From CAYGZA01 sp964354135 (GTDB taxonomy: Bacteria > Planctomycetota > Planctomycetia > Pirellulales > Thermoguttaceae): a stretch of 15,657 nucleotides of DNA. Below, in pieces: positions 6,637-14,056 of the stretch. Below the pieces are notes generated by a model. The model was not told the origin of the DNA, ran no database searches, and saw only the letters and a list, made by a program, of their open reading frames with translations. A program made the position numbers and the translations under genes. The stretch spans positions 1 to 15,657 of the forward strand of contig CAYGZA010000142.1 in assembly GCA_964354135.1 (NCBI GenBank). The letters run 5' to 3'. Positions within the stretch are counted from its first letter, which is position 1. The number at the start of each line of letters is the position of its first letter.

Positions 6637-8748
6637 ATGAACTTGAGCTTTGCTAGGAGGAACCGCAGCGCCACGAATTTCGGCTTGGCGATGTCCTTCA
6701 CTCCGGCCTTGCTGGCTACAGCCAGCGCGGTTCTCGGATTCATGGCCACAGCGGCGCGAGGGGATCAGCCCGAAGAGCCCAAACCCGCGCCGGCCAAGCC
6801 GAAGGTCGGACTTCTCGTCAATGATGAGAAGGCCTGCAAAGGCTACACCTTGCTTGCTCCCAGTTTCTCCACGACCACCTACTTGATCGACATGGAAGGG
6901 CGAGTGGTGCAAAGTTGGAAGAGCGACTGTACCCCGGGCTTCAGCGCTTTTCTGCTTGACAACGGCAACCTGTTACGCACCGGCGCTATCCCCAACCCCC
7001 CCTTCTTCGGCGGAGGTTCCGGCGGTCGGATCCAGGAGTTCACCTGGGATGGCAAGCTCGTCTGGGACTATTCGTACTACAACGACAACGAGTTGCCCAA
7101 TCACGACATCTCCAGACTGCCCAACGGCAACGTTCTGATGATCGTCTGGGAGAAGAAGTTGTCCAAGGATGCCATCGCCGCCGGGCGCCGTCCGGAAACC
7201 GTGGCGAAAGATGGCTACATGCTAAGCGCCAGCATTCTCCAAGCGCAGCCGACCGGAAAGACGACCGGCAAAATCGTATGGGAGTGGCATGCCTGGGACC
7301 ACCTCATCCAGGACTTCGACGAGACCAAGGCGAACTACGGCGACGTGGGCGCCCATCCCGAGTTGATCGATCTCAATTTCGGTGATGCCACCATCGCCGC
7401 CATGGTCGCCAAGCCCGATGAACTGAAGAGACTGCGCGCGATCGGTTACGTTGGCAACGCGGGTCGGCAGGGTATGCGCCCGCAGACGGACTGGCTGCAC
7501 ATCAACGCCGTGGCCTGCAACGCCGGTCTGGACCAGATCATGCTGAGCGTTTTCGAGTTCAGCGAGCTATGGATCATCGACCACAGCACGAAGACGACAG
7601 AGTCCGCCAGCCACACGGGTGGGCGTTACGGTAAGGGCGGAGACCTCCTCTATCGCTGGGGGAACCCGCGCTCGTACCGCGCCGGCACCGTTAGAGACCA
7701 GAAGTTATTTGGCCAACACGATACGCACTGGATCGACAAGGGGCACCCCGGAGAGGGTCACGTTCTCATCTTCAACAACGGCCTGAAGAGAACGGGCGGC
7801 GCGTATTCGACGGTGGACGAGATCGTCCCGCCCATGGATTCCCAGGGGGGGTACGAGTACACTCCCGGAAAACCGTTCGGCCCGGACAAGGCTGTGTGGA
7901 GCTATGTTGCGCGAAAGCGGATCGACTTCTATGCTCCCTTTATTTCCGGAGCCCAACGACTGCCCAATGGCAATACGCTGATCTGTTCCGGAACGAACGG
8001 CACGATCTTCGAGGTCACACCCAAGGGCGAAATCGTCTGGAAATACGTCAACCCCGAGGAAATCGGATTCCCTTTCGGCGGTCCTCCCGGCGGCGTTCCT
8101 CTCGTCGGTCCGCCCAAGCTCGGGGAGATTCTGCCGTCGTTCCTGCAGGACTTCATGAACCTCAGGGCCGGACAGAAAAAAGAAGTTGAGGCCACCGAAA
8201 AAGAACTGGCGGAAAAACTCGACCAGTTGCTCACCGGCAAGCAGAAAAGAGACTACAAGGAGAAACCCGGTGGCTTCGCCGATTTCCCTCCGGCCGGCCG
8301 ACTGATGTCGGATTCGGTTCAAGAGCGCCTGAAACTCACGGCCGGTCAGAAGAGGCAACTGGCCGAAATGCAGAAGGATGCCGACGCCAGACTCGCCAAA
8401 ATCCTCGATGATCCGCAGAAGAAGCAGCTCAAGGAGATGCAGGACTTTGCGAAAGCGTTTGCCGCTGGGCCCCCGGGGGGCGGTCCTCCCGGTGGCGGTC
8501 CTCCGAGCGGTGGCCCTCCGGGCGGCTTTCGTACCGGTGGCGGCCCTCCCGGCGGTGGCCCCGGCGGATTCCCGGGGTTCGGACCACCGGGCGGCGCGGG
8601 CGTGTTCCGCGCCCCTCGCTACGCCCCTGACTACCCGGGGCTGGCCGGCAAGGAATTGAGCCCCGGCAAGACCATCGAAGAACTCCAGCAGAAGGATCCC
8701 CCGACGCGATCGCCCGAGGACGCGCCGAAAGAGCCCGCGGAAAGGTGA
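6637..8748 (+). CDS. Exported arylsulfate-sulfotransferase-like beta-propeller protein
   Basis: A 703-residue protein of the arylsulfotransferase (ASST) type. Known members move a sulfuryl group between phenolic compounds without PAPS, through a histidine intermediate, outside the cytoplasm. A signal peptide covers about residues 1-42 (NRSATNFGLAMS, hydrophobic core, ATAARGD). The propeller runs from about 55 to 470 with repeated strands of the LPNGNVLMIVWE and RLPNGNTLICSG type. Candidate catalytic histidines are His156 (NHDISRLPNG), His288 (DWLHINAV) and His361/His364 (GQHDTHWID). The C-terminal third departs from the family: a helical region at 495-610 with LTAGQ segments, then a Gly/Pro-rich stretch (611-654) and a charged tail. 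It heads the six-gene cluster, and its TGA lies only five bases before the ATG of the next gene. ASST-like enzyme activity is inferred; a non-enzymatic propeller is the main alternative. Confidence 0.85.
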   Translation: MNLSFARRNRSATNFGLAMSFTPALLATASAVLGFMATAARGDQPEEPKPAPAKPKVGLLVNDEKACKGYTLLAPSFSTTTYLIDMEGRVVQSWKSDCTPGFSAFLLDNGNLLRTGAIPNPPFFGGGSGGRIQEFTWDGKLVWDYSYYNDNELPNHDISRLPNGNVLMIVWEKKLSKDAIAAGRRPETVAKDGYMLSASILQAQPTGKTTGKIVWEWHAWDHLIQDFDETKANYGDVGAHPELIDLNFGDATIAAMVAKPDELKRLRAIGYVGNAGRQGMRPQTDWLHINAVACNAGLDQIMLSVFEFSELWIIDHSTKTTESASHTGGRYGKGGDLLYRWGNPRSYRAGTVRDQKLFGQHDTHWIDKGHPGEGHVLIFNNGLKRTGGAYSTVDEIVPPMDSQGGYEYTPGKPFGPDKAVWSYVARKRIDFYAPFISGAQRLPNGNTLICSGTNGTIFEVTPKGEIVWKYVNPEEIGFPFGGPPGGVPLVGPPKLGEILPSFLQDFMNLRAGQKKEVEATEKELAEKLDQLLTGKQKRDYKEKPGGFADFPPAGRLMSDSVQERLKLTAGQKRQLAEMQKDADARLAKILDDPQKKQLKEMQDFAKAFAAGPPGGGPPGGGPPSGGPPGGFRTGGGPPGGGPGGFPGFGPPGGAGVFRAPRYAPDYPGLAGKELSPGKTIEELQQKDPPTRSPEDAPKEPAER
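8467..8598 (+). repeat. Gly/Pro-rich coding repeat (GGPPGG type)
   Basis: About 130 bp of degenerate GC-rich tandem repeat encode residues 611-654 of the sulfotransferase-like protein, with units such as GPPGGGPPGGGPPSGG at a period near 15 bp. It is in frame and probably forms a flexible linker. Its low complexity makes length variation by slippage likely. Confidence 0.8.
8743..8747 (+). promoter_or_regulatory. Ribosome binding site inside the preceding stop region
   Basis: AGGTG at 8743-8747 lies six bases before ATG 8754 and overlaps the stop codon of the upstream gene. It favours ATG 8754 over the overlapping GTG at 8745 as start of the first hydrolase, and points to translational coupling. 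Confidence 0.5.
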
Positions 8749-8753
8749 AGTCC

Positions 8754-10895
8754 ATGCCCAGGCCTCTTCGGCTGTTGTTCTTGATCGGCCTTGTCGTGCT
8801 GCTGGCTCCCCGGCCAGCGCACGCCTACATCGGCCCCGGCGCAGGGTTTGCCCTGGCAGGGTCCTTTCTGGCTGTCTTCACCGCGTTCTTTTCGGCGATA
8901 TTGCTGCTCCTCACCTGGCCGATGCGGCTCCTCTGGCAGGCGCTGTTCGGAGGGCGACGGCTGGCTCGCAGCCGGTTCCAGCGTGTCGTTATCCTCGGAC
9001 TTGACGGCCTGGACTACACTCTGACGCAAAAAATGCTCGCCGAGGGTAAGCTCCCGCACCTGGAGGCGCTTCGGAAACAAGGCTGTTTCAAACCGCTGGG
9101 GACGACGTTGCCTTCCATTTCTCCGGTGGCATGGTCCTCGTTCCAGACCGGCACCAACCCGGGGAAACACAACATCTACGATTTCCTGACTCCGGACCTC
9201 AACACCTATCAGCCGAAGTTGAGTTCGGTCGAAATTCGACCGCCTTCGCGCGCACTTCGCGTTGGCAAGTACCGCATCCCCCTTGGCAAGGCCGACGTGC
9301 GCCTGCTGCGCAAGAGCCGGCCTTTCTGGAACTACTTGGGGGACCGGGGGATCTTCAGCAGCATTCTCCGAGTGCCGATCACATTCCCGCCCGAGAAACT
9401 GCGCGGCGTGTTGCTGTCGGCGATGTGCGCTCCCGACCTACGCGGCACGCAGGGGGTGTTTTCTCACTATACGACCGGACCCCAGCGCACGGGCGAGCGG
9501 ACCGGCGGCGAGGTTCATCACGTCGTGCGTCACGGCAATACCGTTCGTGCCGAGTTGATCGGCCCCCAAAACCCATATCTCACCGACCGCACCGTGCTGA
9601 AGGCACGATTCGTCGTCACGCTTAAGAACAGTGAGCGCGCCGTCCTCAAGATCTGCGGGACGAAGTGCGAGCTGCGCAAGAATGTGTACACCAAGTGGAT
9701 TCGCGTCGCTTTCCGCGTCGCGCCCGGTATCAGCATTCACGGTTTGTGCAAGTTCCTTTTGCTGGAAGCCGGCGACGAATTCGGGCTGTATGTGACGCCA
9801 ATCCATATCGACTCGGAGAGTCCAGTGATGCCGATCAGCTCTCCGAAGGTCTATTCGGTCTACCTGACGAAGAACCAGGGTCCGTTCGCCACGCTGGGCC
9901 TCGCCGAGGATACCTGGGCCGTCAACGAGCACGTCCTGGGCGATCAGCATTTCCTCCAACAGTGTCTGGACGCGGACCGAGAACGAGAGGCGATGTTCCT
10001 CGACTCTCTAGACAAGGTGCGGCGCGGCCTGTGCGTGGTAGTATTCGACGGCAGCGATCGGCTCCAGCACATGTTCTGGCGCGACATCGATCGTTCGCAT
10101 CCCGCCCGGTCAAAGCACCCAGTTCCTGACGGGCGCGACGTCATCGAAGACCTGTACAAGAGGATGGACGACCTCGTCGGCCGGACGATGGCGAAATGTC
10201 GGCGCGAGGACACGCTGCTGATGGTCATCTCCGACCATGGCTTCAACAGTTTTCGTCGGGGCGTGGATCTGAATCGCTGGCTTGAAGAGAACGGTTATCT
10301 TAAATTCCACAAAGGGCGACGTGACGAGGAGTTTCTCGCGGGTGTCGATTGGTCCCAAACACGGGCCTTTGCACTGGGGCTGTCCGGCATCTTCATCAAT
10401 TGGAAGGACAAGTACGCTCAGGGGATTGTGGAGCCGGGAGACGTGGCGGAGAGGCTGCGTGACGAAATCGCTCAGCGGCTGACGAGCCTGATCGATCCGC
10501 AAACCGGCGCCAGCGCCGTCAAACGAACCTATGTTGCCTCGAAGGTCTACCGCGGACCCTACAGAGAGAACGCACCGGATTTGATTCCCGGCTACCAGCG
10601 CGGCTACCGGGCCTCGTGGGAGACCGCCATTGGGCGGACAACCGATTCGGTCTTTCACGACAACACCAAGGCCTGGAGCGGCGATCATGGCATCGACCCA
10701 TCGCTCATTCCCGGCGTGTTGTTCTGCAACCGTCCCGTGGTCGGGGACAACTGTCGGCTCATGGACATCGGCCCAACCGTTCTAAGCCTGTTCGGCGTGC
10801 CAATTCCTGAACATATGGACGGCAAGGTGCTGGTTGTGGGTCACGAGCAAGAAGCGTGCCGGGAGGAGAGAGAGGCTTTGACCGCGGCTTCCTGA
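8754..10895 (+). CDS. Membrane-anchored alkaline-phosphatase-superfamily hydrolase (type I phosphodiesterase-like), copy 1
   Basis: A 713-residue predicted phospho- or sulfo-ester hydrolase of the AP superfamily, resembling type I phosphodiesterase and COG3379-like proteins. Residues 1-24 look like a signal or first membrane helix, ending AHA. The motif YIGPGAG (25-31) opens a second helix at about 33-56, followed by a basic cluster (GGRRLARSRFQR). By the positive-inside rule this places the catalytic domain in the cytoplasm. Predicted metal and catalytic residues are complete: Asp84 (LGLDGLD), nucleophile Ser123 (SISPVAW), Asp435 and His439 (SDRLQHMFW), Asp494-His495 (SDHGF) and His645 (GDHG). 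A beta-rich insert of about 150 residues (240-390) separates the two halves. It is a diverged tandem paralogue of the next gene. GTG 8745, overlapping the upstream stop, is an alternative start. The substrate is unknown; nucleotide, lipid or polysaccharide esters are all possible. Confidence 0.88.
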   Translation: MPRPLRLLFLIGLVVLLAPRPAHAYIGPGAGFALAGSFLAVFTAFFSAILLLLTWPMRLLWQALFGGRRLARSRFQRVVILGLDGLDYTLTQKMLAEGKLPHLEALRKQGCFKPLGTTLPSISPVAWSSFQTGTNPGKHNIYDFLTPDLNTYQPKLSSVEIRPPSRALRVGKYRIPLGKADVRLLRKSRPFWNYLGDRGIFSSILRVPITFPPEKLRGVLLSAMCAPDLRGTQGVFSHYTTGPQRTGERTGGEVHHVVRHGNTVRAELIGPQNPYLTDRTVLKARFVVTLKNSERAVLKICGTKCELRKNVYTKWIRVAFRVAPGISIHGLCKFLLLEAGDEFGLYVTPIHIDSESPVMPISSPKVYSVYLTKNQGPFATLGLAEDTWAVNEHVLGDQHFLQQCLDADREREAMFLDSLDKVRRGLCVVVFDGSDRLQHMFWRDIDRSHPARSKHPVPDGRDVIEDLYKRMDDLVGRTMAKCRREDTLLMVISDHGFNSFRRGVDLNRWLEENGYLKFHKGRRDEEFLAGVDWSQTRAFALGLSGIFINWKDKYAQGIVEPGDVAERLRDEIAQRLTSLIDPQTGASAVKRTYVASKVYRGPYRENAPDLIPGYQRGYRASWETAIGRTTDSVFHDNTKAWSGDHGIDPSLIPGVLFCNRPVVGDNCRLMDIGPTVLSLFGVPIPEHMDGKVLVVGHEQEACREEREALTAAS

Positions 10896-10930
10896 TGCGG
10901 TTTTGTCACATTGAAGGAATCACCCATTCC

Positions 10931-12955
10931 ATGGCCGATCCCGTTTCCCGCAAGACCACCCGCAGGACTCTCATTAAACGCTCGGCCATCGCCGTGGCGG
11001 CCGCTGGTCTCGGCGCCGGCGGCTACTGGCTCGGCGTCCGGAATCGCGCCCCGAAGAGCATCGGCAAGAAGGTCATCGTCATCGGCATCGACGGGATGGA
11101 TCCTCTGCTTTGCCAGACCATGATGAACGCCGGCCGGCTTCCACACCTGGCCCGCTTGCGCGAGGTCGGAGGGTTCAGTCCGCTGGGAACCAGCATTCCG
11201 CCGCAAAGCCCCGTCGCCTGGGCCAATTTTATTACGAGTGCTGGGCCGGGCGTCCACGGGATCTTTGATTTCATCCACCGGCATCCCCACGAGCAGTGCA
11301 AGCCTTTCTATTCGGCCGCGGAAACGCTCCCCGGCGAGGGAGGCTGGGAAGTGGGGGATCTGCGCATTCCGCTGGCTTTCTGGCCGTTCAACCACAAGAC
11401 ACCGACCACGGTGCTGAATCGCCAGGGCATACCGTTCTGGGATTACCTCGACGCCGCAGGCATTCCCACCACGTTCTACGACTTGCCTTCCAACTACCCG
11501 CCCAATCCATCGCGGCACGGCCACCACCGCTGCATCAGCGGCATGGGCACACCGGACATGCTCGGAAGCTACGGGACCTATCAATACTTCGCCGAGGACG
11601 TTCCGCCCGAAGGTGTGGAGGAAGGCGGCGGCAAGCGCTCCCGGTTGTCCTTCAGCGCCGAGACAGCGAAGTTCACGATCGTGGGCCCCGAGGACAGTCT
11701 GCTCAAGCAACCGCGGCCGACCACGATCGACCTCCTCGTACACCGCGATCGCCAGGCGGACGCGGCGGTGATTGAGGTACAGGACCGGAAGATTCTCTTG
11801 CAGCCGGGCCAGTGGAGTCGGTGGATCAAGCTCAAGTTCTCGCTGAGCACGCTCTCGTCCGTTTCTGGAATCTGCCGCTTCTACTTGCAGGAGGTCGCGC
11901 CCAACTTCCGACTCTACGTGTCGCCCATCAACATCGACCCATCCGAGCCGGCCGTGCCACTGTCCGAGCCGCCCTCATTCATCAAGGAGGTTTCCAAACG
12001 CCGCGGGCTCTTTTACACCACCGGGTTTCAGGAGGATCACAAGGCCCGGTCTAACGGCGTCTTTATGGACGACGAGTATCTCAAGCAGGCGGAGTACGTT
12101 CTTGAAGAACGACTGGCAATGTTCGATTACGCAATCGATGATTTCACGGATGGGCTGTTGTTCTTTTACTTCTCCAGCAGCGACCTCCAGTCTCACGTGT
12201 TCTGGTGGAATTCGAAAGAGCGCCATCCGACAAGAAGCGAGGCTGAGGCGCAGAAGTACTTCGGCCACATCCATCGCCTCTACCAGCGGTTCGACCAGGT
12301 CGTCGGCGACCTCTTGGATCGCTGCGGGAGCCAGGCGACCATCTTCGTGATGAGCGACCATGGTTTCGCCAATTTCGGACGGCAGTTCAACCTCAATTCG
12401 TGGCTGCGCGACTTCGGCTACCTCGGGCCGCCGCAGTGCACCTCGATCATGCAGGATGTTGACTGGTCGCTCACCAGCGCCTATGGGCTAGGGATCAACG
12501 GGCTATACCTGAACCTGAAAGGGCGAGAGCGCGATGGTATCGTCGAGCCCGGCGCAAAAGCCAACGAGCTTCTGGACGAATTGAAGGAGAGGCTGGAGGC
12601 CGTCCGAGATGTCAACGGCGCACAGGTGATCCGCAACGTCTACCGCGCCGACCAGGTCTACTCCGGCAATGCGACAGCACTGGCGCCAGACCTGATCGTC
12701 GGTTACTGCCGCGGTTATCGCGCCTCCTGGGCTACCTGCCTGGGGGACCTCACGCAAGACTCCCTTCTCGATAACGACTCAGCCTGGAGTGCGGACCATT
12801 GCGCCGATGCTCTGGAGATTCCCGGAATACTCTTCAGCAATCGGCCCTTTGACGCCAAGAGTCCGGCGCTGGTCGATCTGGCGCCATCGATTCTCGCCGA
12901 GTTCGGACTGCGCGTCCCATCCTCGATGACGGGGCAGAGCATTTTTCAATCATGA
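10931..12955 (+). CDS. Tat-exported alkaline-phosphatase-superfamily hydrolase (type I phosphodiesterase-like), copy 2
   Basis: A 674-residue paralogue of the preceding hydrolase with the same order of motifs: Asp54 (IGIDGMD), nucleophile Ser93 (PQSPVAW), Asp418 and His422 (SSSDLQSHVFWW), Asp476-His477 (SDHGF) and His623 (SADHC). It also shares the beta-rich insert that ends in LYVSPINIDPSEP. Its N-terminus differs: a twin-arginine motif (TRRTLIK, residues 10-16) precedes a hydrophobic segment at about 19-35. This predicts export of the folded, metal-loaded enzyme, perhaps retained as a membrane anchor because no clear cleavage site is seen. ATG 10931 gives a normal Tat leader. An ATG at 10895 overlapping the upstream TGA would add 12 residues and remains possible. 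The gene lies 35 bp after copy 1. It probably acts on the outer side of the inner membrane, on a substrate related to that of copy 1. Confidence 0.88.
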   Translation: MADPVSRKTTRRTLIKRSAIAVAAAGLGAGGYWLGVRNRAPKSIGKKVIVIGIDGMDPLLCQTMMNAGRLPHLARLREVGGFSPLGTSIPPQSPVAWANFITSAGPGVHGIFDFIHRHPHEQCKPFYSAAETLPGEGGWEVGDLRIPLAFWPFNHKTPTTVLNRQGIPFWDYLDAAGIPTTFYDLPSNYPPNPSRHGHHRCISGMGTPDMLGSYGTYQYFAEDVPPEGVEEGGGKRSRLSFSAETAKFTIVGPEDSLLKQPRPTTIDLLVHRDRQADAAVIEVQDRKILLQPGQWSRWIKLKFSLSTLSSVSGICRFYLQEVAPNFRLYVSPINIDPSEPAVPLSEPPSFIKEVSKRRGLFYTTGFQEDHKARSNGVFMDDEYLKQAEYVLEERLAMFDYAIDDFTDGLLFFYFSSSDLQSHVFWWNSKERHPTRSEAEAQKYFGHIHRLYQRFDQVVGDLLDRCGSQATIFVMSDHGFANFGRQFNLNSWLRDFGYLGPPQCTSIMQDVDWSLTSAYGLGINGLYLNLKGRERDGIVEPGAKANELLDELKERLEAVRDVNGAQVIRNVYRADQVYSGNATALAPDLIVGYCRGYRASWATCLGDLTQDSLLDNDSAWSADHCADALEIPGILFSNRPFDAKSPALVDLAPSILAEFGLRVPSSMTGQSIFQS

Positions 12956-12980
12956 AACGGCCGGCTCGGAATGGGGAAGA

Positions 12981-12987
12981 AGGAGGA
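12981..12987 (+). promoter_or_regulatory. Strong ribosome binding site for the 61-residue gene
   Basis: AGGAGGA is a near-perfect Shine-Dalgarno sequence, five bases before GTG 12993. It is the best ribosome site I noticed in the window. It supports both the reality and the start of the small gene. Confidence 0.75.
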
Positions 12988-12992
12988 AGAGA

Positions 12993-13178
12993 GTGGAAAC
13001 ACTCAAGATTGAATCATCGCTCTTCGAGCGGGCAAAACGTGCAGCCGCCGTGGCGGGATACAGCGACGTCGAAGAATTCGTTGCTCACTGCATCGAAAAG
13101 GAACTCAAAAAGCTCAGGGCGGATGAGGTTGAGAACCAAGTCGCCGATCAACTTCGCGGTCTGGGATACATCGAGTGA
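12993..13178 (+). CDS. Small ribbon-helix-helix-like protein ending in LRGLGYIE
   Basis: A 61-residue protein starting at GTG, with an excellent ribosome site. The pattern is that of a ribbon-helix-helix fold: a short strand (LKIES, 4-8), helix 1 (SLFERAKRAAAVAGY, 9-23), a turn, and helix 2 (DVEEFVAHCIEKELKKL, 25-41). An acidic stretch leads to the C-terminal motif ADQLRGLGYIE. Similar LxxLGY(I/L)E endings occur, as I recall, at the C-termini of some sulfatase- and AP-superfamily proteins, so here the motif may be a detached piece of the neighbouring hydrolases or a docking tag for them. The gene lies 37 bp after hydrolase copy 2, and its TGA overlaps the next ATG (TGATG). It could be a DNA-binding autoregulator, but the lack of an obvious toxin partner argues against a toxin-antitoxin pair. 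Fold assignment is from pattern only. Confidence 0.75.
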   Translation: METLKIESSLFERAKRAAAVAGYSDVEEFVAHCIEKELKKLRADEVENQVADQLRGLGYIE

Positions 13179-14023
13179 TGGACGTTGCGGCACAAATCGT
13201 CGCCTGGCTCAACACCGTGGCCAATCTTCTGGCAGCGCGGCTCCTGGCCCCGATCCGTATGCTGCCGGGCTGGCTCTCCGCCACGCTCGTCGCGGCGGTG
13301 ACAGGCCTACTGCTGCTGATCGTCTTCAAGTACACTTCCGCCCAGCGCGCCATCAAGCGCGTCCGGGACGATATTAGCGCCAACCTGCTGGCGCTGAAGC
13401 TGTTCAAGGATAGTGCCCGGGTGACCGTCCGGGCCCAGGGGCGCCTCCTCCTGGGCGCCGGGCGACTGCTCGTCCTCGCCCTGGTGCCGATGGCGATCAT
13501 GGCCGTGCCCGTGACGCTGCTCTTGGGCCAGCTATCGCTTTGGTATCAGCAGCGCCCGCTCCGGGTGGGCGAAGAGGCGGTCGTGACCGTGACGCTCAAC
13601 GACGACGGCGACGCCCCTTTCCCGGAAGTACGCCTGCGCCCCACGGACGCTGTGAAGACGACGATCGGCCCGGTCCGTGTAGTCAGCAAACAAGAGGTTT
13701 GTTGGAACATAGAAGCCCGGGAGAGCGGTTACCACCGTCTGACGTTTCAGGTGGGCGGCAAAGAGCTGGACAAGGAGGTGGCAGTCGGTGACGGCTTCAT
13801 GCGCATCAGCGCCCGCCGGCCGCAACGGGTCTTGTCGAACGATCTGGTCTACTACCCGGCGGAGCAGCCGTTCGGCCCGGACTCTCCGGTCCGGTCGATC
13901 GACATCAGCTACCCGGAGCGGTCGTCCTGGACGAGCGGCACCGACTGGTGGATGGTTTACTGGCTCGTCGTGTCTTTGGTCGTCGCCTTTCTTTCTCGCC
14001 ACGTCCTTCGCGTCAACGTCTAG
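13178..14023 (+). CDS. Three-helix membrane protein with a large beta-rich external domain
   Basis: A 281-residue protein I cannot assign to a family. Predicted membrane helices lie at about 32-51, 97-118 and 257-273. The loop between helices 1 and 2 (52-96) is basic and helical (TSAQRAIKRVRDD), as expected for a cytoplasmic hairpin. The 138-residue segment between helices 2 and 3 is rich in beta-strand residues (PLRVGEEAVVTVTLNDDGDA) and looks like an immunoglobulin-like or beta-sandwich domain outside the cytoplasm. The order helix, basic cytoplasmic hairpin, helix, helix recalls the YidC/Oxa1/EMC3 (DUF106-like) superfamily, though those lack such a large external domain; this is a topology resemblance only. 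The start at ATG 13178 overlaps the upstream TGA, so translation is probably coupled to the 61-residue gene. It may scaffold or anchor the cluster's enzymes at the membrane. Confidence 0.85.
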   Translation: MDVAAQIVAWLNTVANLLAARLLAPIRMLPGWLSATLVAAVTGLLLLIVFKYTSAQRAIKRVRDDISANLLALKLFKDSARVTVRAQGRLLLGAGRLLVLALVPMAIMAVPVTLLLGQLSLWYQQRPLRVGEEAVVTVTLNDDGDAPFPEVRLRPTDAVKTTIGPVRVVSKQEVCWNIEARESGYHRLTFQVGGKELDKEVAVGDGFMRISARRPQRVLSNDLVYYPAEQPFGPDSPVRSIDISYPERSSWTSGTDWWMVYWLVVSLVVAFLSRHVLRVNV

Positions 14024-14056
14024 ACGCCTGACTCCTACAAGGGAGAGGGTGTTCGC

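Noticed and set aside
7705..8358. Long minus-strand open frame inside the sulfotransferase-like gene
   Set aside because: It is antisense to a convincing gene, and its composition follows from the opposite strand's codons.
12952..13377. Plus-strand frame starting at ATG 12952
   Set aside because: It overlaps the 61-residue and 281-residue genes, which have better starts, ribosome sites and protein-like sequences.
12993..14023. Toxin-antitoxin module (RHH protein plus neighbour)
   Set aside because: The downstream gene encodes a 281-residue membrane protein with no toxin-like features, and both genes lie inside an enzyme operon.
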